64,000 nt of DNA. Source: Vibrio hyugaensis (GTDB lineage Bacteria; Pseudomonadota; Gammaproteobacteria; Enterobacterales; Vibrionaceae). Positions 28,475-38,561 of the stretch are shown here, one piece after another. The stretch covers positions 1-64,000 of the forward strand of contig NZ_CP025794.1 of assembly GCF_002906655.1 (NCBI RefSeq), written 5' to 3'. Numbering within the stretch: the first letter of the stretch is position 1; every line of letters begins with the position of its first letter. Both the position numbers and the translations under genes were made by a program. A model generated the notes under the pieces. It searched no databases. It saw only the letters and a list, made by a program, of their open reading frames with translations, and was not told the DNA's origin.

Positions 28475-28503
28475 AAAAAAAGCCCGAGCGAGTTGCTCGG
28501 GCT
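28475..28503 (-). terminator. sdaA terminator
   Basis: AGCCCGAGC (28481-28489) with GCTCGGGCT (28495-28503); reading minus it is followed by a T7 tract. Confidence 0.92.
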
Positions 28504-28525
28504 TCTGATGGGAGAGGTTGGGAGA

Positions 28526-29887
28526 TTAGCAGATAACTTTTACTGCTAGGCCGCCTTGAGATGTCTCTCGGTATTTTGCGTTCATGTCTTTACCTGTCTC
28601 TAGCATGGTCTCGATAACCTTATCTAGAGAAACTGTCGGTGCAGATGAGCGACGCAGTGCCATACGAGTTGAGTTGATCGCTTTTACTGCCGCGATACCG
28701 TTACGCTCGATACACGGAACCTGTACCTGACCAGCAACTGGGTCACACGTTAGGCCTAGGTTGTGCTCCATTGCGATCTCTGCTGCCATACATACTTGCT
28801 CTGGGCTACCACCCATAAGCTCAGCAAGGCCAGCTGCCGCCATAGAACATGCCACACCAACTTCACCTTGACAGCCAACTTCTGCGCCAGAGATAGACGC
28901 GTTGCGTTTGTAAAGACCACCGATCGCGCCAGAAGCGGCGAAGTAACGGATGTAATCTTTTTCAGTCACGGTTTGGATGAACTTGTCGTAGTAAGCCAGT
29001 ACCGCAGGGATGATGCCACATGCGCCGTTTGTTGGTGCTGTCACAACACGACCACCTGCTGCGTTCTCTTCGTTTACTGCGAAAGCGAACATGTTTACCC
29101 AGTCAACAACCGACATTGGATCGTTTGTTGTTTTTTCAGAAGTAAGCAGTTGCTGACGAAGTGCTGCTGCACGACGAGGTACGCGTAGTGGACCAGGCAG
29201 AATACCTTCTTCGTTCATACCACGATCCATACATTCGCGCATGGTGCGCCAGATGTTCGCGAAGTAAGTACGAGTCTCTTCATCAGAGTGCAGAGAGTGT
29301 TCGTTTTTCATCACGAGTGCACTAATAGAAAGACCACTTTCTTTACACTGGTTAACGAGCTCTTCTGCTGTTGTGTATTCGTAAGGAACCTTGATTGGGT
29401 TCTCAATCTCTTTACCGAAGTTCTCTTCATCAACGATGAAGCCGCCGCCGATAGAGTAGTATGTCTTTGAGTACACTTTTTCGTCTTCGATCCACGCGTG
29501 GATCTGCATGCCGTTTTCATGTAGCTCAAGGTTAGTAGTATGGAAGTTCATACCACCGTCTTTCGGGAACGATACTGTGTGACAGTGCATGCCAACAGGA
29601 AGGCGTTCAGTTTCTTCTACGCGAGCGATAAAGCCCGGAATAGAGTCGATATCAACTTTCTCAGGGGAGTTGCCTGCAAGACCCATGATGATAGCGATAT
29701 CCGTGTGGTGACCTTTCCCTGTCAGTGATAGTGAACCATAAACGTCAACGGTGATTTTAGTGATGTCGCGCAGTTTTCCCATCGCACGGAGGTCATCAAT
29801 AAACTCTTTACCCGCTTTCATTGGACCTACAGTATGTGAGCTTGAAGGACCAACACCGATCTTATAGATATCAAAAACACTAATCAT
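28526..29887 (-). CDS. sdaA: L-serine ammonia-lyase (iron-sulfur serine dehydratase)
   Basis: 453 aa, single-chain form. The N-terminal SD beta domain begins [20 protein letters not shown]. The alpha domain carries the iron-sulfur cysteines ([59 protein letters not shown]). It converts L-serine to pyruvate and ammonia. It lies downstream of the serine transporter with a terminator hairpin between them, so partial read-through is expected. The pair matches the sdaA/sdaC arrangement in Vibrio. Confidence 0.96.
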   Translation of the reverse strand: MISVFDIYKIGVGPSSSHTVGPMKAGKEFIDDLRAMGKLRDITKITVDVYGSLSLTGKGHHTDIAIIMGLAGNSPEKVDIDSIPGFIARVEETERLPVGMHCHTVSFPKDGGMNFHTTNLELHENGMQIHAWIEDEKVYSKTYYSIGGGFIVDEENFGKEIENPIKVPYEYTTAEELVNQCKESGLSISALVMKNEHSLHSDEETRTYFANIWRTMRECMDRGMNEEGILPGPLRVPRRAAALRQQLLTSEKTTNDPMSVVDWVNMFAFAVNEENAAGGRVVTAPTNGACGIIPAVLAYYDKFIQTVTEKDYIRYFAASGAIGGLYKRNASISGAEVGCQGEVGVACSMAAAGLAELMGGSPEQVCMAAEIAMEHNLGLTCDPVAGQVQVPCIERNGIAAVKAINSTRMALRRSSAPTVSLDKVIETMLETGKDMNAKYRETSQGGLAVKVIC

Positions 29888-29904
29888 ATCGATTACCTCA
29901 GAAC

Positions 29905-29938
29905 AAAGCCTCCCAAGGGGAGTTGGGAGGCTTTTTAT
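29905..29938 (-). terminator. Hairpin between sdaC and sdaA
   Basis: AAAGCCTCCC (29905-29914) pairs with GGGAGGCTTT (29925-29934), with A and T runs on both sides. It sits between two same-strand genes, so it likely attenuates read-through from the transporter gene into the dehydratase gene. Confidence 0.85.
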
Positions 29939-29984
29939 TATCGTTATATTCTTGGATTAATCATGCTTTATAAAAGAGCAGTGA

Positions 29985-31253
29985 TTAAAGAGCGCCGTAG
30001 ATTACAGAACTAATTGCCGCAAGACCACAGATTGCTGTGAAAATCTGTACAGGTGCTGAAGTTTTGTACTTCGCCATTGCTGGCACTTTCTGCATCGCGA
30101 ATACAGGCATCAAGAATAGGATAGCTGCAATCATTGGTGCACCCATCGTTTCGATCATGCCTAGGATGCTTGGGTTAACGATAGCAACAATCCAAGTCGT
30201 CACAACGATGAAGATAAGAGACGCTTTTTCAATCTTGCTCTTAGGAGATTCAGAGCGAGACTTGATTAGACCTACTAGACCTTCATGAGCACCTAGGAAG
30301 TGACCGAAGTAGCTAGAAGTGATCGCTGCGAATGCAACCAATGGACCCATGTAAGAGATCAGTGGTGATTCGTGAACGTTCGCTAGGTAAGAAAGAACCG
30401 AGATGTTTTGCTCTTGCGCAGTTGCTAGTTGCTCTGGAGATAGAGAAAGCACTACAGAGAATACGAAGAACATTACAAAGCCCATCAGCATCATCGCTGC
30501 GCCGCCAGTGATAGAGTCAGTTTTCTTAACTGCGTCATCACCGTATACACGACGTTGTTCTTTAGAGAACTGAGAGATGATTGGGCTGTGGTTGAATGAG
30601 AATACGATGATTGGAATTGCTAGCCAAACGATTGAAGGCATCTCGCCCCAGTTTGGAGACACTTCCATCATTGATGTATTCCAGTCAGGAATTAGGTAGA
30701 AAGACAGTGCTAGTAGAACAAATACTAGAGGGTAAACCATTGCTGATGTTGCTTTCAGCATTAGCTCTTTACCGAATACTACACCCGCAGTCATCGCAGC
30801 GATTAACGCGCCAGAAAGTAGCCAGCGAGGAATAGATTCCATACCCATTTGGTTAACTAGGAAAGAGTCAACCGTGTTTGTGATACCAACACCGTAGATA
30901 AGTACGATAGGGTAGATAGCGAAGAAGTATGCAAAAGTAATAAGGTTTGCGCCTGTCTTACCGAAGTGCTCTTCTACTGTGTCAGTGATATCAGCTTCAG
31001 GGTTTTTCGCAGAAAGTACGAAACGAGCGAGAGATTTGTGTGCGAACCAAGTCATTGGTGCCGCGATTAGAGCAAGGATAACTAATGGCCAGAAACCGCC
31101 AGCACCTGCTTTAATTGGAAGGAAAAGTACACCTGCACCTACTGCTGTACCAAATAGGGACAAACACCAAGTGAAGTCTTTGTAAGAAAACTTACTAGAC
31201 GATTGTGCGGTTGAAGCCGCAGAAGTAGTTGTATTCATTTTTGAGTTACTCAT
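29985..31253 (-). CDS. sdaC: Serine (HAAAP-family) transporter
   Basis: 422 aa with about 11 TM helices. HAAAP/SdaC features include the N-terminal GTAVGAGVLFLPIKAGAGGFW motif (first 20 residues of it), MTWFAHKSLARFVLS, NHSPIISQFSKEQRR and SYFGHFLGAHEGL. It imports serine with protons, supplying the adjacent dehydratase. Ser/Thr-rich N-terminal tail (MSNSKMNTTTSAASTAQSSS). An inverted repeat TTATCACG/CGTGATAA lies upstream of its promoter region. Confidence 0.93.
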   Translation of the reverse strand: MSNSKMNTTTSAASTAQSSSKFSYKDFTWCLSLFGTAVGAGVLFLPIKAGAGGFWPLVILALIAAPMTWFAHKSLARFVLSAKNPEADITDTVEEHFGKTGANLITFAYFFAIYPIVLIYGVGITNTVDSFLVNQMGMESIPRWLLSGALIAAMTAGVVFGKELMLKATSAMVYPLVFVLLALSFYLIPDWNTSMMEVSPNWGEMPSIVWLAIPIIVFSFNHSPIISQFSKEQRRVYGDDAVKKTDSITGGAAMMLMGFVMFFVFSVVLSLSPEQLATAQEQNISVLSYLANVHESPLISYMGPLVAFAAITSSYFGHFLGAHEGLVGLIKSRSESPKSKIEKASLIFIVVTTWIVAIVNPSILGMIETMGAPMIAAILFLMPVFAMQKVPAMAKYKTSAPVQIFTAICGLAAISSVIYGAL

Positions 31254-31366
31254 TTTGGGAACAGGAAATAAGTCGGGAGCAATTTTGCAAGATTTTGCAC
31301 TAGGAAAATTAGATCTAAATCATGTATTGCTCGAGCTTATTGAATGATATGTCAAAAACCTGCTTT

Positions 31367-31398
31367 TTATCACGAAAATGGCGTGCTACACGTGATAA
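31367..31398. promoter_or_regulatory. Candidate operator upstream of sdaC
   Basis: Perfect inverted arms TTATCACG (31367-31374) and CGTGATAA (31391-31398) separated by 16 bp, about 115 bp before the sdaC ATG. The remainder of the 31254-31584 gap is AT-rich with no gene. Which regulator binds is unknown. Confidence 0.45.
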
Positions 31399-31584
31399 TT
31401 GCTAATGAGTGAAATTAGAAAAACTTATCTGAAGCGGTTGTTGTATAAATTTTTCTCACCGCAAGCGTTTGCCTTATAAAAATCAAATTAAACTAATGTG
31501 AATTGATGTTTGAAAAATAACTTTTTATTAATATAGATGCACATGATGTTTGGTTTTAAAGTCAACTTAATATTGATAAAGCAG

Positions 31585-32184
31585 TTACTTAGAAATGATG
31601 TGTTTTTGCATGGATTCGATGATCTGTGCGGTCATTCCCCAAATAAAATGCTGCTGATATGGGATGGCAAAGACGCGATGACTAGTGTTTCTTAGGTTGA
31701 ATTTTGAACTGTACAGCTTTTCAGGGTTTAAAATATGATTGGCTGGGACTTCAAAAACTGAGGCAACTTCGTTGGGGTCAATTTGCGTTGTGTAGTCTGG
31801 AGAAATGAAGGCCAAAAACGGTGTCACATTAAATTGGCTAATCGTTGGCAGCTTTGGCAGCTGACCAAATACCTTTATATGCTTTTCATGAATACCAATT
31901 TCTTCTTCGGCTTCTCGCAGTGCCGTATTCACAAGAGTGTGATCCTCCGTCTCATATTTTCCCCCTGGGAAGCTAATTTGGCCAGGATGGTGTCGTAAAT
32001 GTTCGGCTCGTTTGGTCAAAATCACTTGCATCCCTTCTTTTCTCTCAACAAAGCCAATTAACACCGCAGCATCACGAAGTGAGGTGTCTTTCAAATGTGC
32101 TAATCGCCCCAAAGACTCTCGGTGATAGCCTGTCGGTAAATGGAATTGGAAGTTTTGCAACAATGTCGTTTTATCAATGACCAA
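31585..32184 (-). CDS. Nudix hydrolase (CoA pyrophosphatase type)
   Basis: 199 aa, apparently with a TTG start (AAGGA upstream). The Nudix box is complete (GGKYETEDHTLVNTALREAE then EEIGI), following ILTKRAEHLRHHPGQISFPG as in NudL/YeaB proteins, which cleave CoA and its esters. The C-terminus HFIWGMTAQIIESM also fits this family. Monocistronic. Confidence 0.9.
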   Translation of the reverse strand: MVIDKTTLLQNFQFHLPTGYHRESLGRLAHLKDTSLRDAAVLIGFVERKEGMQVILTKRAEHLRHHPGQISFPGGKYETEDHTLVNTALREAEEEIGIHEKHIKVFGQLPKLPTISQFNVTPFLAFISPDYTTQIDPNEVASVFEVPANHILNPEKLYSSKFNLRNTSHRVFAIPYQQHFIWGMTAQIIESMQKHIISK

Positions 32185-32300
32185 ATCGGAGTCCTTAAGA
32201 AGTCAGCTGACGAATGGATTCGTATTATATTAATTTGAAACTTATAGCGTTATACACCATTCTTTATTTTAAGACGTCACTATAAGGTTAGCTAAATACG

Positions 32301-32840
32301 ATGAAAGGAATCATTTTCACGGAGTTCATGGAGTTAGTGGAAGAGAAGTTTGGTCTTGAGGTTCTCGATCAGGTTTTGGATTTATCTAACGATGAAGGTA
32401 TTTACACCTCGGTAGGCAGTTATGACCATCGAGACCTTGTTAAGTTGATCGTTAATCTCAGTAAAGTGTCTGATATTCCGCCAGAAACGCTGCAAGAGGT
32501 GTTTGGTGAGTGTGTTTTCCAGAGCTTACTCAAATCAATTCCGAATCATGCCAGCTTGCAGCAGTGCAGTACGACGTTTCAATTCGTACGTCATGTAGAG
32601 GATTTCATTCACGTGGAAGTGAAAAAGCTATATCCCGATGCAAATCCCCCGCAGTTTGACTTTATTAGTGAGGCTGAATCTGAAATGGTGTTTGATTATA
32701 GAAGCGCACGTTGCATGGCGCATGTATGTGTGGGCTTGATTCAAGGCTGCGCGAACCACTTTAATGAGCAAGTAGTGATCAAACATCAAAACCAATCAGA
32801 AGATGGAAGCCAAGTGCGTTTTTGGCTGGAGGCTCAATAA
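32301..32840 (+). CDS. H-NOX haem nitric-oxide sensor
   Basis: 179 aa. Haem-NO/oxygen-binding fold with proximal His104 in FIHVEVKKLYP and the haem-propionate motif Y133-R-S135-A-R137. It starts MKGIIFTEFMELVEEKFG, typical of the family. Cytoplasmic. It binds NO at its haem and controls the histidine kinase encoded 6 nt downstream. In V. harveyi the H-NOX/HqsK pair feeds into quorum sensing, and this pair is probably orthologous (memory). Confidence 0.95.
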   Translation: MKGIIFTEFMELVEEKFGLEVLDQVLDLSNDEGIYTSVGSYDHRDLVKLIVNLSKVSDIPPETLQEVFGECVFQSLLKSIPNHASLQQCSTTFQFVRHVEDFIHVEVKKLYPDANPPQFDFISEAESEMVFDYRSARCMAHVCVGLIQGCANHFNEQVVIKHQNQSEDGSQVRFWLEAQ

Positions 32841-32846
32841 CCAAAT

Positions 32847-34547
32847 ATGACGGGAAATTCCTCATTAGAAAGGAAACTCAAACGAGAGATCGCGTCGCGT
32901 AAAGCGGCTGAATTACTGTTAGAGCAAAAGAGTTTAGAACTGTATGAATCTAACCAACAGTTAAGTGTGGCGCTAAAAAAGCTCGAGATGAAGTCAGAGA
33001 AAGATCTGCGCAAATTCGAATTCGAAGAGCAAATCGATGCCACCTTGATTAGGTTCGGACGTACTTTCCTTTCTAGCACCTTCGATGAAACCATGATTGC
33101 CAGCTTCTTGGAACAGCTGACATCAAACTCTGTTGTGTCGGGTGCTTACCTGTATTTAGAAGCTGAGCGTTTGAGCTCATTACGTCGGCATCAATTTGGA
33201 CATTTGGCGTTAGCGCATGATGCACCAATCACAAGCAAACCGCGTTGGGAAGGAAATGCGCTTTATTTACCCATTACGATTGATTCCAGTATTTTGGGTG
33301 AACTGATCTTCTCTGTCGCACTTGATCAAGTTGAACAGGAATTTATTTCTAAGCAAATGGTACTGGTTTCCGATCTCGTGCATGGTGTTATTAGTCGGCA
33401 TTTGAGCCTAGATCGTGAAGTGGAATTACGTAAACGCGCCGAAGCGTCTGAGAAGGCGACCAAAGAGTTTGTTGCTATGATCAACCACGAACTCAGAACG
33501 CCTCTTAATGGCGTACTTGGCAGTGCGGACCTGCTTAGTAAAACCCTACTTGGGGATGAACAACAACAGTATCTGAGTAATCTTACGCATTCTGGGGACC
33601 TACTTAGAGTCATCATCAACGATTTGCTTGACTTCAGTAAGATGAACGCTGGGATGATGGAAATCATCGATAAAGTTTTTGCTTGGAAAGCGCTAGAGGA
33701 TGCATTGACTGGCGTATTTGCGGCTAAAGCTGCCGAGAAGCGCATTCATTTCTCTATTGATAAGAAACTCGGGATCCCAGAGTTTTTGGTCGGAGATTTT
33801 GAGCGGATTACCCAGATCTTGGTTAACCTAATCGGTAATGCGATTAAGTTTACTCAACTCGGAGGTGTGGTGCTGCGTGTCGAATGGAACAATGGCTTTG
33901 CACATTTTGAAATAGAAGACACCGGCATTGGTATTCCGTTAGAAGCACAACAAGCGTTGTTTGATCCTTTTGTTCAAGCAGACCGCTCTACAAAGCGCAG
34001 TTTTGAAGGGTCAGGTTTAGGTTTGGCGATTTGTAAGAACCTTGTCGATCTGATGAAAGGGCAGATCAGCTTTGTCAGCGAGCCACGCAAAGGGACAACG
34101 TTCCAAGTCGTGGTACCGCTTAAACGAGGAGAAGCGCCCGCAAATTTAGCCGGGTCGGAGGCAACCGGTCGACAAATTGAGTTGGCAGGAAGAAACATCT
34201 TAGTTGTAGATGATATTCGGATGAATCAGGTCATCGTCACTCAAATGCTTAAAAAACTCGATATCACACCCGATCTAAAAAATAACGGCTTGGAGGCATT
34301 GGAGGCTGTTAAAAACAAAGACTACGAATTGATATTCATGGATTGTCGAATGCCAGAGATGGATGGGTATGAAGCCACGGTTCACCTAAGAGAGGATGGC
34401 TTTAACAATCCCATTATTGCACTCACAGCGGGGACGACGTTAGAAGAAAGGAAAAAGTGCATCGAATCTGGTATGGATGACATTCTTACCAAGCCCTACA
34501 CCGCGGCAGATATCGAACAAGTGATGTGTAAGTGGCTCAAAGAATAG
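32847..34547 (+). CDS. H-NOX-associated hybrid histidine kinase (HqsK/HnoK-like)
   Basis: 566 aa, soluble. N-terminal coiled coil (1-60), a central region perhaps GAF-like, HisKA with H214 in FVAMINHELRTPLNGVLG, HATPase with NLIGNAIKFTQLGG, DTGIGIP and GSGLGLAICKNL, then a receiver with D499 in IFMDCRMPEMDG. Co-transcribed with the H-NOX gene 6 nt upstream. NO-bound H-NOX is expected to inhibit autophosphorylation, with the signal leaving through a phosphotransfer protein such as LuxU (inference). Confidence 0.93.
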   Translation: MTGNSSLERKLKREIASRKAAELLLEQKSLELYESNQQLSVALKKLEMKSEKDLRKFEFEEQIDATLIRFGRTFLSSTFDETMIASFLEQLTSNSVVSGAYLYLEAERLSSLRRHQFGHLALAHDAPITSKPRWEGNALYLPITIDSSILGELIFSVALDQVEQEFISKQMVLVSDLVHGVISRHLSLDREVELRKRAEASEKATKEFVAMINHELRTPLNGVLGSADLLSKTLLGDEQQQYLSNLTHSGDLLRVIINDLLDFSKMNAGMMEIIDKVFAWKALEDALTGVFAAKAAEKRIHFSIDKKLGIPEFLVGDFERITQILVNLIGNAIKFTQLGGVVLRVEWNNGFAHFEIEDTGIGIPLEAQQALFDPFVQADRSTKRSFEGSGLGLAICKNLVDLMKGQISFVSEPRKGTTFQVVVPLKRGEAPANLAGSEATGRQIELAGRNILVVDDIRMNQVIVTQMLKKLDITPDLKNNGLEALEAVKNKDYELIFMDCRMPEMDGYEATVHLREDGFNNPIIALTAGTTLEERKKCIESGMDDILTKPYTAADIEQVMCKWLKE

Positions 34548-34565
34548 CGCTAGTAGAATAAAAAC

Positions 34566-34599
34566 AAACGGCTCTGTAAGAACAACAGAGCCGTTTTTA
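34566..34599. terminator. Bidirectional terminator between kinase gene and pabB
   Basis: AAACGGCTCTGT (34566-34577) with ACAGAGCCGTTT (34584-34595) and a T tail. Genes on both sides converge here. Confidence 0.92.
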
Positions 34600-34623
34600 G
34601 TTTAGTTTCTTCCACGTTAACTT

Positions 34624-35994
34624 TTACTTTAGCGCTGGTAGAATTTTCGAAAGCTTGTCTAAGGTTTCTTGATATTCCGAGGCACAATCACTGTCAGCCA
34701 CCACACCGCCGCCAGCCCATGCATACAGTTTGTTGTTTTCTGCAACGAGAGTTCGAATAGTGATGCTGGTATCCATACGACCATGGCGTGAGATATAACC
34801 AATACTGCCACAGTAAGCGCTGCGACGATGCGGTTCTAGTTCTTCAATGATTTGCATCGCACGGACTTTAGGTGCTCCGGTGATTGAACCGCCTGGGAAG
34901 CAAGCTCGAAGCAAATCCGCCGCGGAATATTGCGGATCTAGATTGGCTCGAATGGTACTTACCAAATGGTGAACGGCAGGGAAGCTCTCAATATCAAACA
35001 ACTTTGGCACATGGACACTACCTGGAGAAGCAACACGCCCAATGTCATTACGCAGCAAGTCCACAATCATCAAGTTTTCTGCCTGATCTTTCTCTGCGGT
35101 TTGTAAATCCTGCGCATTGGCTTGGTCTTGAACGGTATCCGCACCGCGTGGTCGAGTGCCTTTGATTGGTTTGGTCTCGATAACGTTGTCTTTCAGTTCC
35201 AAGAATCGTTCTGGAGAAATACTCAACAGCGTAGATTTTGGCATACGAATAAATGCTGAGAAGGGCGCTTGGTTTGCCGCTTCCAGCTTTAAATACGCTT
35301 GCCATTCACTGCCCTGATAAGGTGCATTAAAACGCTGAGCTAAGTTGATTTGGTAACAATCACCGCTTAACAGATATTCTTGTACGCTATCAAAGCGTGT
35401 CGCGTAAGACGCTGGCGTCATGTTGGATTGCCAGTCACCTTCTAGCTGAAAGCCTTCTGCAGTGTCAGGTACTTGTTCGTTCAGCCATTGCCATGCGGCT
35501 TGCGTGTTTTGGCCAACAAGGCTCGCGGTCTTCAACTTATGATCGACAACCAAAGCCCATTCATACAGACCAACTGCCATATCTGGTGTTTGTAGATCTT
35601 TGGCTGCGAGCTCCGGCATAGATTCGACTCTACGGCCTAAATCGTAACTGAAGTAGCCAAGTGCACCGCCTACAAACGGCAGATCCCATTGACTACCGAG
35701 TTCAAGATTGGGTAGAAGCTGTTGTTGGAGCGCGTCCAACAGCGAAAACGGGTCATCTTGCGACACATATTGTTCGGATTTAGTTTTGATGTGCGTATTG
35801 TCTGCAATGGTTTCAAGCGTCGCGATTGGGTTGGCCACCAACACATCAAATCGGCTGTCGATATGGGTCTCAGAAGCGGAGCGTAAAAGCATCGCCCAAG
35901 GTTGGTGTTCTATACGAGAAAATAGGGAAATGGTGAGGTCGTCGGCGTAATCCAATGCCTTAAAATCAAGCAATTGCGTATCCATGTTGTTCAT
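34624..35994 (-). CDS. pabB: Aminodeoxychorismate synthase component I
   Basis: 456 aa from the ATG at 35994; a TTG at 36012 is also in frame. Chorismate-utilising fold with the diagnostic PIKGTRPRG (active-site Lys), LMIVDLLRNDIGRVA, and GSITGAPKVRAMQIIEELE. It makes 4-amino-4-deoxychorismate from chorismate and ammonia for folate synthesis. The glutamine amidotransferase partner is not in this window. Full length. Confidence 0.93.
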   Translation of the reverse strand: MNNMDTQLLDFKALDYADDLTISLFSRIEHQPWAMLLRSASETHIDSRFDVLVANPIATLETIADNTHIKTKSEQYVSQDDPFSLLDALQQQLLPNLELGSQWDLPFVGGALGYFSYDLGRRVESMPELAAKDLQTPDMAVGLYEWALVVDHKLKTASLVGQNTQAAWQWLNEQVPDTAEGFQLEGDWQSNMTPASYATRFDSVQEYLLSGDCYQINLAQRFNAPYQGSEWQAYLKLEAANQAPFSAFIRMPKSTLLSISPERFLELKDNVIETKPIKGTRPRGADTVQDQANAQDLQTAEKDQAENLMIVDLLRNDIGRVASPGSVHVPKLFDIESFPAVHHLVSTIRANLDPQYSAADLLRACFPGGSITGAPKVRAMQIIEELEPHRRSAYCGSIGYISRHGRMDTSITIRTLVAENNKLYAWAGGGVVADSDCASEYQETLDKLSKILPALK

Positions 35995-36068
35995 TTGTTT
36001 AAATTGTGACAAAGAGTTCGTTCACTGCATGGCATGTCATGGGCAGCAAGAGTATCATAAACACCACT

Positions 36069-36328
36069 ATACCCAAATAATCTCTAGATACATGATTCAG
36101 CGAGAATGATTTGGTTCGCATACGCGACGACGATTCGCATGTTTTAGTGGGTCTAAATCAAGAATCGTCAACACTGTATGCGAGCCAAAGCAACTCGCCC
36201 TTCGGGAGCAAGCCACTGCTTTAAGAGTGCTTTGCGTTTGAACTTTCGTGAGTGTTTTAAAACGATTCACTTACTGAGTTCCCTAAGTGGCGCCACTATG
36301 AACTTGTATATGGGGGTTATTTGGGTAT
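36069..36328. repeat. Intergenic imperfect-palindrome repeat, copy 2
   Basis: Ends ATACCCAAA (36069-36077) and TTTGGGTAT (36320-36328) are perfect inverted repeats. It shares TTCAGCGAGAATGA and AACTCGCCCTTCGGGAGC with the copy at 574-838 and differs in the middle. It is located between the divergent pabB and fumarase genes. The rest of the 36013-36524 gap is promoter DNA with no gene. Confidence 0.75.
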
Positions 36329-36524
36329 AGCGCCAAACTACCTCTATACAAGGGTTTGAGGTGGTTTTACTATATGGAAGGCGACTTCATTTAATCGTGT
36401 GTCGATATCAGCCGTTCGACAATTTGTTCACATAAAACGAAGCTCATTTAGAGCAATAAGCTCAACAAACACGAAAGAAGCCAGCCAATAATGGAAGCAA
36501 AGCATAACAATAATGAGGCATGCA

Positions 36525-38042
36525 ATGACGGTAATACGCACGCAGGATGTCATCAGCAGTGTTGCTGATGCGCTACAGTATATTTCTTACTACCACCCGC
36601 TAGACTTTGTTCAAGCCCTTGAAAAAGCCTACCATCGAGAAGAGAGCCAAGCCGCGAAAGACGCGATTGCGCAAATCTTAATTAACTCCCGTATGTCTGC
36701 TGAAGGTCACCGACCGATCTGTCAAGACACCGGCATCGTCACCTGTTTTGTTAACATCGGTATGGGCGTCCAATGGGACTCAACCGACATGACAGTGCAG
36801 CAAATGGTGGATGAGGGCGTTCGACAGGGTTACACAAATCCGGATAACCCATTGCGTGCTTCGGTTCTGATGGACCCAGCAGGTAAGCGAATCAATACCA
36901 AAGACAACACGCCAGCAGTTGTGCACATCAACATGGTGCCAGGCGACAAGGTTGAAATTCAAATTGCAGCGAAAGGCGGCGGCTCTGAAAACAAAACCAA
37001 GATGGTGATGCTAAACCCATCTGATGATATTGCTGAATGGGTTGAGAAAACGCTACCAGCAATGGGCGCAGGTTGGTGTCCACCGGGCATGCTTGGCATT
37101 GGTATCGGCGGTACCGCTGAAAAAGCTGCGGTATTGGCAAAAGAATCTCTGATGGGGCACGTCGATATCCAAGACTTGATTGATCGTGGCCCTCAAAACG
37201 CAGAAGAAGAGCTTCGCCTTGATATCTTCAACCGCGTAAACAAGCTGGGTATTGGTGCACAAGGCCTTGGTGGTCTGACTACTGTTGTTGATGTAAAAAT
37301 CAAAACTGCGCCAACGCACGCGGCTTCAAAACCAGTGTGTTTGATCCCGAACTGTGCAGCAACACGCCACGTTCACTTCACGCTTGATGGCAATGGCCCA
37401 GCAGAGCTAACGCCACCGAAGCTAGAAGATTGGCCAGACATCACTTGGGAAGCGGGCGCGAATACACGTCGTGTTAACTTAGATACAGTAACCAAAGAAG
37501 AGGTCCAAGAGTGGAAGACTGGTGAAACGGTTCTTCTGTCAGGCAAAATCTTGACCGGTCGTGATGCCGCGCATAAACGCATTCAAGGCATGCTAGAAAG
37601 TGGCGAAGGTCTACCTGCTGGTGTTGATTTCAAAGGCAAGTTCATTTACTACGTTGGCCCTGTTGATGCAGTGGGTGATGAGGCAGTAGGTCCTGCGGGT
37701 CCAACAACCTCAACACGTATGGATAAGTTCACCGACATGATGCTAGAAGAAACCGGCATCATGGGGATGATTGGTAAAGCGGAACGTGGCCCTGCGACGG
37801 TTGAGTCGATCAAGAACCACAAAGCGGTATACCTCATGGCCGTTGGCGGCGCAGCATACCTTGTCGCGAAAGCAATCAAGAAAGCCCGCGTGGTTGCATT
37901 CGAAGACCTAGGTATGGAAGCGATTTACGAGTTTGAAGTCGAAGATATGCCTGTAACGGTTGCCGTCGATTCTAATGGTACGAACGCTCACCAGATCGGT
38001 CCTGACACTTGGAAAGTGAAAATCCAAGAGATGGAAGCGTAA
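36525..38042 (+). CDS. Class I fumarate hydratase (iron-sulfur)
   Basis: 505 aa from the ATG at 36525, with GAGG upstream. Homodimeric Fe-S fumarase of the FumA/FumB type: N-terminal cluster region GHRPICQDTGIVTCFVNIGM, GGGSENKTKM, PGMLGIGIGGTAEKA, and the C-terminal domain with GKILTGRDAAHKR and GPTTSTRMD. It interconverts fumarate and malate in the TCA cycle. The cluster is oxygen-sensitive. A strong terminator follows. Confidence 0.95.
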   Translation: MTVIRTQDVISSVADALQYISYYHPLDFVQALEKAYHREESQAAKDAIAQILINSRMSAEGHRPICQDTGIVTCFVNIGMGVQWDSTDMTVQQMVDEGVRQGYTNPDNPLRASVLMDPAGKRINTKDNTPAVVHINMVPGDKVEIQIAAKGGGSENKTKMVMLNPSDDIAEWVEKTLPAMGAGWCPPGMLGIGIGGTAEKAAVLAKESLMGHVDIQDLIDRGPQNAEEELRLDIFNRVNKLGIGAQGLGGLTTVVDVKIKTAPTHAASKPVCLIPNCAATRHVHFTLDGNGPAELTPPKLEDWPDITWEAGANTRRVNLDTVTKEEVQEWKTGETVLLSGKILTGRDAAHKRIQGMLESGEGLPAGVDFKGKFIYYVGPVDAVGDEAVGPAGPTTSTRMDKFTDMMLEETGIMGMIGKAERGPATVESIKNHKAVYLMAVGGAAYLVAKAIKKARVVAFEDLGMEAIYEFEVEDMPVTVAVDSNGTNAHQIGPDTWKVKIQEMEA

Positions 38043-38116
38043 GAGACTTGGTCATCATTCGAACGTCTCAATTGGGAGAATGTGACAAAGTGCTGATTTA
38101 CCTAGCAAACATTTGA

Positions 38117-38145
38117 CAAAAGTGCAGCGAAAGCTGCACTTTTTG
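38117..38145 (+). terminator. Fumarase terminator
   Basis: AGTGCAGC (38121-38128) with GCTGCACT (38133-38140), loop GAAA, then T5. Confidence 0.92.
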
Positions 38146-38217
38146 TCTATATAATCAAATATAAACTTATAGGCATAGCAAATCTCACTGTTATGCTGAC
38201 AATGATTAGGAGACGGC

Positions 38218-38403
38218 ATGCCTCGTTTTATTCAAATTCTACAAATAGTTCTTGCTGTTGTGATCGGTAGCTTTGTTGGCTACGATTTGATTCTTCACGG
38301 CATCAGTATCTTCGATGAAAAATACGTCACCATCACTTGTGTGTTGTGGCTGATTCTAGAAGTCTGCCTATTCGTTATCTACAAGTTGATAGAAGACGAT
38401 TAG
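38218..38403 (+). CDS. Small two-TM membrane protein
   Basis: 61 aa with two hydrophobic helices (about 7-27 and 36-57) and an acidic C-terminus IEDD. AGGAG is placed before the ATG. A terminator hairpin follows at 38430, so it is probably monocistronic. Family not recognised. Confidence 0.75.
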   Translation: MPRFIQILQIVLAVVIGSFVGYDLILHGISIFDEKYVTITCVLWLILEVCLFVIYKLIEDD

Positions 38404-38429
38404 ATTGTCCTAGCGCAGATAGAATCACT

Positions 38430-38460
38430 AAGCCTCTGATATTCTCAGAGGCTTTTGTGT
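38430..38460 (+). terminator. Terminator after small membrane protein gene
   Basis: AGCCTCTGA (38431-38439) with TCAGAGGCT (38445-38453), then a T-rich tail. Confidence 0.9.
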
Positions 38461-38561
38461 TTTTGACGTAGGTAAATTTTGTCGTGAATACTTTGTTCAT
38501 CTTTGATTAAGGTTGATAAAATTACACTGCGTAGGAAGAATTGATGAGATAAATAAAAAGT

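Noticed and set aside
28763..29188. 141-codon plus-strand frame rich in Cys and His
   Set aside because: Lies wholly antisense inside the well-supported serine dehydratase gene; its odd composition follows from that gene's codons.
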